A program made the translations under genes and the position numbers. A DNA stretch of 15,068 bases. Origin: Chloroflexota bacterium. Lineage in GTDB: Bacteria > Chloroflexota > Anaerolineae > Aggregatilineales > UBA3940. Positions within the stretch are counted from its first letter, which is position 1; each line of letters opens with the position of its first letter. The notes beneath the pieces were generated by a model. That model was not told the DNA's origin, ran no database searches, and worked only from the letters and a program-made list of their open reading frames with translations. Shown one piece after another: positions 7,905 to 13,642 of this stretch. The DNA is taken from assembly GCA_011051745.1 (NCBI GenBank), contig DRKO01000082.1:1-15068 (forward strand), in the 5' to 3' direction.

Positions 7905-9447
7905 GGGTAAACGCCCCGCCCCCGGCTTTCCGGCGCTGCGCCTGCCCGGCCTGTTGCTGCTCATCGGGCTGGCACTCGCTGCCTGCCGGGGAAGCAAGAC
8001 GCCGGAGGTTCCCCCCACCCTCACGCCGTCGCCCACCCCCTGGCCTACGCTCGCGCCAGTCCTCACCCCCGTGCCCACCCCCACCGGGACGGCGACGGAA
8101 GATCAGGGGCCGCAACTGGTGGATAAATTCCGCGCCGTCGTTCAGGAAGGGCTAGTCTCCGTCTTTCCACTGGAGGGGAACATCGAGCGCCCCGTCCGGG
8201 TGGAGGTGATCGTCCTCTCCGGCGACATTGACCCCGTGATCACGATTGACAACGCGGCAGGGGATCGGCTGGCCCATGCCGACAGCGGCGGGGCGGGCGA
8301 GCCGGAGGTGATCGGTCAGTTTCAGTTCCCCGGAGATGGCTTTTACGAGCTGGGGCTCACGACCAACAGCGGCAGCGGCGAGGTCGGCGTTTCGATCTAC
8401 TCCCTCGACCCCGCCGAGATGGAAGGCGGAGGCGTCTTCACCTCGCTGGACGAGGAACTGCGAGGCACGATGGAGCATCCGGCCACCTATCACACCTTCC
8501 GCCTCCCCGTCCAGCGCGGACAGCGGTTCGATCTCTCGGCGACCGCGCTGGATGAGGGCCTCGATCTCCTGTTCGAGCTTTACGGTCCCGACGGGGCGTT
8601 GCTTGCGGCGCGGGATGACAACGTCGGCCTTGACCCGTACCTCTGGAATTTCATGCCCAGCCAGTCGGGGACCTATACCGTCGTCCTGAGCAACTACGGT
8701 GAGGGGGTCGGCGACTACGTGCTGCGCGTCAGTCCCTCGGAATCGGGAGGGGCCGCTGCCATCGGAGTGCGCACCGATCTTGAGGTGAGCGCCGTCCCCC
8801 GGCGCAGCACATGGCTCACACTGGAGGGGCGCACGCTGGACGCCGTCCGCGTTGAAGTCAGGCCGATTGACCCCGGCATAGACCCGACGATCGCGATCTA
8901 CGACCCTTACGGCAACCGCCTGACCGCCGTGGATCAGTTCGGGCCGGATCAACCGGAGCAGTTGACGCTCGTCCAGTTCCCCTTCGACGGGGAGTATCAG
9001 GTTGAATTCATGACGCTTGGCGAGGGCGGCCAGATCGAGTATTTCATCCGTCCCATCCGGCAGGTTGATATCGAGATGGGCGGGAAGCGCATCACACCGG
9101 GGCGGTTCGCCCACGAAGGCGAGATCGTCGGGCCGGGGACGGTTTTCACCTACCTCTTCGACGCCGAAGCGGGAGACCTGATCGGCGTGGACGCGCACGG
9201 AACGGACAACAGCGGCCTTGACCTGGGGTTTGATCTCTTTGCGCCGGACGGCTCGCTACTCGTCACCCGTGATGACACCGTCGGCCTTAACCCGGTCATT
9301 GACCGCCTCGAATTGCCCCAGAGCGGGCAGTACGCCCTCGCGCTCTGGAACTACGGCGGCACAACCGGCCCCTATGAATTGTTCGTCACCAACCCTGAAG
9401 CTCCGGCCACGCCGCCGGGTCCCTCGCTGACGGAGGAAGCCCCCTAG
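7864..9447 (+). CDS. PPC-repeat lipoprotein, second paralogue
   Basis: A 527-residue lipoprotein built like its upstream neighbour. It has a basic n-region, the hydrophobic LLLLIGLALAAC (lipobox LAAC, Cys41), a Thr/Pro-rich stalk (about 47-80), and four PPC-like units in A-B-A-B order (about 100-180, 200-287, 306-398, 416-508). Units carry LYGPDG or FAPDG turns followed by RDD, and QSGTYT or QSGQY endings. The start is uncertain. No ATG, GTG or TTG lies between the upstream stop and the hydrophobic core, so translation must begin inside the upstream gene. I chose the ATG at 7864 (41-nt overlap); an in-frame ATG at 7813 would add 17 residues. Neither has a good ribosome binding site, which points to coupling with the upstream gene. 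Its similarity in architecture to that gene suggests tandem duplication. Function is unknown; a surface role is inferred. Confidence 0.82.
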   Translation: MRPVPTRSRSAASKGKRPAPGFPALRLPGLLLLIGLALAACRGSKTPEVPPTLTPSPTPWPTLAPVLTPVPTPTGTATEDQGPQLVDKFRAVVQEGLVSVFPLEGNIERPVRVEVIVLSGDIDPVITIDNAAGDRLAHADSGGAGEPEVIGQFQFPGDGFYELGLTTNSGSGEVGVSIYSLDPAEMEGGGVFTSLDEELRGTMEHPATYHTFRLPVQRGQRFDLSATALDEGLDLLFELYGPDGALLAARDDNVGLDPYLWNFMPSQSGTYTVVLSNYGEGVGDYVLRVSPSESGGAAAIGVRTDLEVSAVPRRSTWLTLEGRTLDAVRVEVRPIDPGIDPTIAIYDPYGNRLTAVDQFGPDQPEQLTLVQFPFDGEYQVEFMTLGEGGQIEYFIRPIRQVDIEMGGKRITPGRFAHEGEIVGPGTVFTYLFDAEAGDLIGVDAHGTDNSGLDLGFDLFAPDGSLLVTRDDTVGLNPVIDRLELPQSGQYALALWNYGGTTGPYELFVTNPEAPATPPGPSLTEEAP

Positions 9448-9465
9448 TTAACAGGGGATTTACAG

Positions 9466-9501
9466 ACCGGTCACTCTTTCCCGGCACAACCGGTGTATAC
9501 T
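9466..9501 (+). promoter_or_regulatory. Possible promoter and operator of the zinc-ribbon gene
   Basis: TATACT (9496-9501) is a good -10 box upstream of the gene starting at 9545, but no clear -35 lies at the right distance. Two copies of the palindromic hexamer ACCGGT sit at 9466-9471 and 9489-9494, 23 bp apart and flanking the expected -35. A factor-dependent promoter is possible but unproven. Confidence 0.35.
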
Positions 9502-9544
9502 GCCAGTGTATAGCGGGAACAGAAACAGGCAAAGGAGCAGGATC

Positions 9545-10138
9545 ATGCGGCGACCGATGCGTCCCAGACGCCCCAGAGGCCCCCGTCGGCGGGGACCGCT
9601 TCCCCCACCCGCCCTCGACGCCGCCCGGCGTGAGCTGAGCCGGGCCAACCGCCTGCTTGAGTCCGGGCAGGCACTTGAGGCAGCCGAGATATTCGCCCGC
9701 GTGGCCGACCGCGCCGCACAGCACGGGATTCCCGTGCGGGCCTCCCATCTGGCCGCCAGAGCGGCTCAGGCCTTCCTCGTCTCCGGGGAGGTGGATCGCG
9801 CTCAGGCACAGGTGAGGCGTGCCGTCCGGCTGAGCCTGCGTGCCGGTCAGATGGCCCTGGCGGCCCGACTGGCACACCGCGCCCTGGCGGAACTGGAGGA
9901 GCGCGGCTATTCGGCAGAGGCGGCGGCATTACGGGAAGAGTTCGACGCCCAGTTGCAACGTGTCGGGCTGTCGCTGGCTGAAGGACCAGTCGGGCCAGCG
10001 CAGGGGGCCACGCCCCGCCCGGAGTTGCCCGCCCAGTGCCCGGCCTGTCTGGGGCCGGTGCACCCCGACGAGGTGGAATGGGTGGACAGGACGAGCGTCA
10101 AGTGCGCCTACTGCGGCTCGATCATCAAAGCTCAGTAA
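9545..10138 (+). CDS. Basic TPR-like protein with C-terminal zinc ribbon
   Basis: A 197-residue protein of unknown function. Residues 1-22 are Arg/Pro-rich and probably disordered. Residues 23-140 are Ala/Leu/Glu/Arg-rich helices in the TPR manner (for example LLESGQALEAAEIFARVAD and AGQMALAARLAHRALAELEE). After a Pro/Gly linker, residues 165-190 form a CPAC-x18-CAYC zinc ribbon. The ATG at 9545 is chosen because AAGGAG lies nine nt upstream; an open GTG at 9506 would add 13 residues ahead of that ribosome binding site. It has no signal peptide or membrane segment, so it is expected in the cytoplasm. The basic N-terminus and zinc ribbon would fit nucleic acid or ribosome contact, but this is only a guess. 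It converges on rplY. Confidence 0.8.
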   Translation: MRRPMRPRRPRGPRRRGPLPPPALDAARRELSRANRLLESGQALEAAEIFARVADRAAQHGIPVRASHLAARAAQAFLVSGEVDRAQAQVRRAVRLSLRAGQMALAARLAHRALAELEERGYSAEAAALREEFDAQLQRVGLSLAEGPVGPAQGATPRPELPAQCPACLGPVHPDEVEWVDRTSVKCAYCGSIIKAQ

Positions 10139-10153
10139 GCGGCGATCCGCCCG

Positions 10154-10180
10154 AACAAAAGACCGGGCACTCCGGCCCGG
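10154..10180 (-). terminator. Rho-independent terminator after rplY
   Basis: The minus strand reads CCGGGC, a six-base loop, GCCCGG and then TCTTTTGT, about 45 nt past the rplY stop. On the plus strand the same hairpin lies 24 nt past the zinc-ribbon gene stop but lacks a T tract. It therefore mainly serves rplY while sitting between the two convergent genes. Confidence 0.75.
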
Positions 10181-10225
10181 CCTTCAAACAGCACGCAGAG
10201 AGGGGAGAGAAAGAACGGGAAACGG

Positions 10226-10885
10226 CTACTCGCCCGATTCCTCTTCCTCTTCCTTCTTCTCGGTGATAACCTCGACCTCGGCGGCCTCCGGCTCCAGCAG
10301 CATCTCCTCTTCCACCTCTTCTTCGAGCGCCTGTGCGTAGTCGAGCCGGGCGACCAGTTCCTCGGCCTCGGTGGTGATCGCCACACCCTCCGGGACAACC
10401 AGATCGCCCGCCAGAATGTGGTCGCCGATCTCGGCCAGGACGCTCAGGTCAACCTCGATGTGGGGCGGCAGTTCACGGGGGAGAGCTTCCACTTCAACGC
10501 TGTTGAGCATCTGGACGACGATCGCCTCGTTGCTGGCGACGAGAGGCGGCTCGTTCACGAAGACGAGCGGAATCTCGGCCCGGATCAGACGGTCCATCGC
10601 GACACGGTAAAAGTCAACGTGCAGGATGTTGCCCCTGACGGGGTCGCGCTGCACCTCACGCGCCAGCACCGGAATCGTCTCTTTGCCGACCTGCAACTCC
10701 ACGATCTGAGTCCCGCCTGCCCTGGTCAGCGCGTGGCGGAGGGCCTTCTCCTCAATGGAGAGAGCCGCTGGCGCGAAGTCCGGGCCATATACAATCACCG
10801 GGATCAGCCCGGCCTGCCGCAGCCGCTTCACCTTCTTTCCCACCACCTCGCGCGGGCTGGCCTCAAGTACGATTGCCTCGCTCAT
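10226..10885 (-). CDS. rplY: 50S ribosomal protein L25 (CTC/TL5 form)
   Basis: Ribosomal protein that binds 5S rRNA in the large subunit; the long CTC form is also known as a general stress protein in some bacteria. The 219-residue protein has the N-terminal 5S-binding beta-barrel (about 1-92, with RLRQAGLIPVIVYGPD and the family's DPVRGNILHVDFYRV). The C-terminal TL5-type domain follows (about 93-185, with LPRELPPHIEVDLSVLAEIGDHI). A strongly acidic tail of about 30 residues is rich in Glu and is a common but variable extension. The ATG is preceded by AGAGGAG with a ten-nt spacing. The gene has its own promoter at 11021-11049 and a structured leader, and it ends at a terminator. Confidence 0.95.
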   Translation of the reverse strand: MSEAIVLEASPREVVGKKVKRLRQAGLIPVIVYGPDFAPAALSIEEKALRHALTRAGGTQIVELQVGKETIPVLAREVQRDPVRGNILHVDFYRVAMDRLIRAEIPLVFVNEPPLVASNEAIVVQMLNSVEVEALPRELPPHIEVDLSVLAEIGDHILAGDLVVPEGVAITTEAEELVARLDYAQALEEEVEEEMLLEPEAAEVEVITEKKEEEEESGE

Positions 10886-10902
10886 CTGGTTCTTGCTCCT
10901 CT

Positions 10903-11012
10903 AGCGCCATGTTTTCGGGGGCATGGCGGCGCATAGTCTTCATGAAAATGGCAAATAAAACGGGCTGCTCCACCCCGCCGCCGGAGGGCGACGAAGCGCC
11001 GGGAGCGCCCCG
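10903..11012 (-). promoter_or_regulatory. Structured rplY leader with a possible attenuator
   Basis: On the minus strand, starting within about two nt of the predicted transcription start, CGGG(GC)GCTCC at 11002-11012 pairs with GGAGC(AG)CCCG at 10961-10971. This is a nine-pair stem with a 2x2 internal loop, enclosing smaller GC hairpins (for example GGCG-CTTCGT-CGCC). TTTTATTT follows at once (10953-10960), the form of an intrinsic terminator inside the leader. Further down, GCCATG (10922-10927) pairs with CATGGC (10906-10911), ending three nt from the AGAGGAG ribosome binding site. Early termination plus control of ribosome access is inferred. E. coli rplY is known to be autoregulated through its leader, which gives a precedent. 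Confidence 0.5.
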
Positions 11013-11020
11013 ATGGCGAT

Positions 11021-11049
11021 ATTGTACCGGGACGAGGGGGGGCCGTCAA
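11021..11049 (-). promoter_or_regulatory. Sigma70-type promoter of rplY
   Basis: On the minus strand, TTGACG (11044-11049, five of six) and TACAAT (11021-11026, five of six) are separated by 17 bp. This is one of the strongest promoters in the window. Transcription should begin near 11014, giving a leader of about 129 nt before the rplY ATG. Confidence 0.88.
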
Positions 11050-11078
11050 TAGCGAATCGCAGGCGTCGGGGATGGGCC

Positions 11079-11798
11079 TCACGCATGAAGCGTCTTGCGC
11101 TGCACCCACTGAGCCTGATCGGGCTTGATGACCAGCACGTCAATCGGCCCGCCGACCGTCTTGGGGCGGGGGTGAAAACGCATCGTGTCGAGCGTGACGC
11201 GGACCGCATAGATCGCATAATCCACCGCGTCCTGCAGGGTGAAGAACCCCCACTGGATCGGATGGTGAGGAAGCGGCTTGAACTCCCCCGACTGATCCTT
11301 GAGGGCGACCGGCTGAACCAGCCGCGTCAGCACGTCGGTTTCCCCACGCCAGAGCGCCCCCTGACGACCGTTCTCGTTGATGCGCCGCACCTGCCCGGCT
11401 TTGATCAGCACCTCCCAGATGTGCTGCTCTGCCCTGCTATCCACCACCTTGTACCCGCCGATGATGAACCCCGAAGCAGGCGGCTGAGGCAGGGCCGAGA
11501 AGTACTCGTAAATCTGCCGGGGAATCTCGTCTATCTCGTAGTTACCCCGGCCCAGATGCTCGTTCATGAACGATTCGATGTATCCGCCGATCGGCACGCC
11601 CTGCACATCCGCCGCGCCAAAGGTCGCGATGCCGACATTGTCGGGCGTCAGGAAGATTTTGTAGCTTGAGTCGGATTGCCCAATGGCAAGCTGCACGATG
11701 CGCTTGTCTCCCTCCCGCCGCTCGGCCTTGAGCGTCAGGCGGCTGTCGCTCGCCATTACGATCCCTTCCCGGACGTACAGGGTGATCATAAACGACAT
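11079..11798 (-). CDS. Proteasome-type Ntn-hydrolase superfamily protein
   Basis: A 239-residue protein resembling proteasome beta, HslV or Anbu subunits. The N-terminus MSFMITLYVREGIVMASDSR aligns with the family's strand S1 and AxDxR motif. Counting back 16 residues from Asp18 (Asp17 of the proteasome) puts Ser2 at the position of catalytic Thr1. Lys47, in SYKIFL, is a candidate for Lys33 after a longer insertion, and TFGAADVQG matches the family's Gly-rich turn. The ATG at 11796-11798 is chosen because GGAGG lies five nt upstream and because it exposes Ser2 after Met removal; an ATG 12 nt earlier is also open. Peptidase activity is inferred, not certain: it could be a non-proteolytic Ntn-fold protein. 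No alpha subunit, ATPase or Pup gene is nearby. It diverges from the permease operon. Confidence 0.72.
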   Translation of the reverse strand: MSFMITLYVREGIVMASDSRLTLKAERREGDKRIVQLAIGQSDSSYKIFLTPDNVGIATFGAADVQGVPIGGYIESFMNEHLGRGNYEIDEIPRQIYEYFSALPQPPASGFIIGGYKVVDSRAEQHIWEVLIKAGQVRRINENGRQGALWRGETDVLTRLVQPVALKDQSGEFKPLPHHPIQWGFFTLQDAVDYAIYAVRVTLDTMRFHPRPKTVGGPIDVLVIKPDQAQWVQRKTLHA

Positions 11799-11856
11799 GC
11801 CATCCTCCATGCTGTGCAGAGATGTTCAGAGCCCGTCATACCCCCGGCATACTCCC

Positions 11857-11919
11857 ATTATACGCCTTCCCGCCCGCTCCGGCTGAAAGCGGGCAACGCG
11901 CGGAGCAGCGCGGTATAAT
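11857..11919. promoter_or_regulatory. Divergent promoters with a shared inverted-repeat operator
   Basis: A perfect TATAAT on the minus strand (11857-11862) serves the Ntn-hydrolase gene, and a perfect TATAAT on the plus strand (11914-11919) serves the permease operon. Neither has a good -35 at 16-18 bp. Between them, covering both expected -35 positions, is the perfect inverted repeat GCCCGCT (11872-11878), nine bases, AGCGGGC (11888-11894). Poor -35 elements plus a centred palindrome suggest a regulator that acts on both genes. Confidence 0.6.
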
Positions 11920-11970
11920 GCAAACAGTGACAGGGCGAGCCGGAGCCACCGAACGCCCAGAGAGAGCGCA

Positions 11971-12885
11971 ATGGCTGAGCAGGTCGTCAATTTCACAACC
12001 GTTTTTCTCGGTATCTTCATAGAGGCAGCCCCCTTCCTGCTCCTGGGAACTGTGGCTTCCGGCCTGGTGGAGGTCTTCGTCAGGCGCGAAGACCTGGCCC
12101 ATATCCTGCCCCGCAGCCCCCTGCTGGCAGCGCTGGTGGGTGGCCTGATGGGGTTCGCCTTTCCGGTCTGCGAGTGCGGCGTTGTCCCCCTCACACGGCG
12201 GCTCATCCGAAAGGGGTTGCCGGTCGGGGCAGCCGTCGCCTTCCTGCTGGCGGCCCCGATTGTGAATCCGGTCGTGCTGGCGAGCACATACGCCGCTTAC
12301 GGCTGGGGACGGGTTCTGTTCGCCCGTTTCGGGCTGGGGCTGCTTGTGGCGGCCAGCACGGGGGTGATCTTCGCCTTTAACCCCTCACCGGCCCGCATGC
12401 TCCGCCCGCAGGTCTTCGTGCCGATTGCGGGCGCGGTTGAGGAGGTGGCAACGCCGGTCGCCGGGCCTTCTTTATCCGTCCGGCTCAAGCGGGCGATGCG
12501 CATCGCGGGCGATGAGTTCTTCGAGATGGGCCGCTATCTGGTGATCGGCTCCCTGCTGGCCGCGCTGATGCAAACGGCTGTCCCGCAGAGCATCCTGCTG
12601 TCGGTCGGCTCCGGCCCCTTCATGTCGGTGCTGGTGATGCAGGCGCTGGCCTTCGTCCTCTCCGTCTGCTCGACGGTGGATGCGTTCATCTCCCTTGCCT
12701 TCGCCGGAACGTTCACCACCGGCTCACTCCTGAGCTTCCTGCTCTTCGGGCCGATGGTAGATATCAAGAGCACGCTGATGTTTCTGGGAGTCTTCCGACG
12801 CCGGATCGTCGTCTATCTGGTCGTTCTTCCCTTCCTGATGGTGATGCTGATCGGCGTATTCATCAACCTGAACGTGAACTGGTAG
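11971..12885 (+). CDS. DUF318/ArsP-YraQ family permease
   Basis: A polytopic inner-membrane protein of 304 residues, of the PF03773 permease type, with about eight hydrophobic segments. The first half carries FPVCECGVVPL (64-74) and AAPIVNPVV (94-102), the family's signature loops. The second half carries the corresponding CSTVDAFISLAF (233-244) and GPMVDIK (260-266), showing the usual inverted-repeat-like layout. Relatives include B. subtilis YcgR and the arsenical exporter ArsP. Pairing with the TIGR03943 gene 19 nt downstream matches the YcgR/YcgQ arrangement, so the substrate is more likely a metal or metal complex than an organoarsenical, but that is inferred. The ATG is preceded by an AGAGAG ribosome binding site and follows the TATAAT at 11914-11919. 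Confidence 0.9.
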   Translation: MAEQVVNFTTVFLGIFIEAAPFLLLGTVASGLVEVFVRREDLAHILPRSPLLAALVGGLMGFAFPVCECGVVPLTRRLIRKGLPVGAAVAFLLAAPIVNPVVLASTYAAYGWGRVLFARFGLGLLVAASTGVIFAFNPSPARMLRPQVFVPIAGAVEEVATPVAGPSLSVRLKRAMRIAGDEFFEMGRYLVIGSLLAALMQTAVPQSILLSVGSGPFMSVLVMQALAFVLSVCSTVDAFISLAFAGTFTTGSLLSFLLFGPMVDIKSTLMFLGVFRRRIVVYLVVLPFLMVMLIGVFINLNVNW

Positions 12886-12904
12886 GGGGAGGCAGAGCAT
12901 CGCC

Positions 12905-13642
12905 ATGAGTCAGCGGAGTATCGAACGTTTCAAGGCCCTGATCCTGATCCTGATGGCGATCTTCTTCGCAGAGAAGCTCGTCAGCGGGAAGCTGTATTTC
13001 TACATCGGCCCACGTTTCGGGTGGCTTTCGGCGCTCGCGGTTGCCCTCTTTATCATCCTGGCGGGGTCTTATAACATGGTGGGGCAGCAGGGGACGGAGA
13101 GCGAGCACGAGCACCACGATCACGGCCATGAGAAAACATCCGCCTGGTCCCTGCTGATCGTCTCCCTGCCGCTCATTCTGGGGACGCTTATCCCTGCCCG
13201 CCCGCTGGGGGCCAGCGCGGTTTCCAGCCGGGGCATCGCGACTGACCTCGCCCCGGAGGGGGAAACCAGCGACCGGACTCTGACCATCGTCCCCGCCGAG
13301 CGGAATATCCTGGACTGGGTTCGGGTGATCTCCACCAGCCCCGATCCGGCGGCGCTGGCCGGTGAGGAAGCGGACGTGGTGGGCTTCGTCTATCGCGATG
13401 CCCGCTTTGCCAGCGATCAGTTCATGGTCGCCCGCTTCACGATCACCTGCTGCGTGGCGGACGCAACCGCCATCGGGCTGGTGGTGCAATCGCCGGAGGC
13501 CAGCCGATACGCCGATGACTCATGGGTGCGCGTCAAAGGGACATTCGCGAAAGGCACGCTCGACGGCCAGCCGATCCCCCTGATCGTGGCCGACGAGATC
13601 ACTCCCGTTCAACCGCCCGAACAACCCTACCTGTACCCCTGA
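12905..13642 (+). CDS. TIGR03943/DUF1980 family putative permease subunit (YcgQ-like)
   Basis: A 245-residue membrane protein that in many bacteria accompanies a DUF318 permease. It has three hydrophobic segments (about 11-27, 40-57 and 81-97). Between the second and third lies a His-rich loop, HEHHDHGHE (68-76), a likely metal ligand. The C-terminal extracytoplasmic domain (about 125-236) has GFVYRDARF and the family's conserved RFTITCCVADA (177-187) with adjacent Cys182-Cys183. The ribosome binding site GGGGGAGG lies about 12 nt before the ATG. With the permease it probably forms a transport complex; substrate and direction are not settled by sequence. Its TGA overlaps the ATG of the next gene (TGATG). 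Confidence 0.88.
   Translation: MSQRSIERFKALILILMAIFFAEKLVSGKLYFYIGPRFGWLSALAVALFIILAGSYNMVGQQGTESEHEHHDHGHEKTSAWSLLIVSLPLILGTLIPARPLGASAVSSRGIATDLAPEGETSDRTLTIVPAERNILDWVRVISTSPDPAALAGEEADVVGFVYRDARFASDQFMVARFTITCCVADATAIGLVVQSPEASRYADDSWVRVKGTFAKGTLDGQPIPLIVADEITPVQPPEQPYLYP

Noticed and set aside
6564..8084. Long open frame of 506 codons on the minus strand
   Set aside because: It lies fully antisense to the first lipoprotein gene, has no family motifs, is rich in Gly/Val/Arg/Asp as expected from GC-rich shadow frames, and has no promoter or ribosome binding site.
8152..9198. Open frame of 348 codons on the minus strand
   Set aside because: Antisense to the second lipoprotein gene, with no motif or ribosome binding site to support it.
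9441..9457. Hairpin CCCCT/AGGGG at the stop of the second lipoprotein gene
   Set aside because: Only five pairs, overlapping the stop codon, and followed by just ATTTA; too weak to call a terminator.
10886..10945. Small upstream reading frame in the rplY leader starting at an ATG near 10942 and overlapping the rplY start
   Set aside because: No ribosome binding site ahead of it and no sign of leader-peptide codon bias; the leader hairpins explain the region better.
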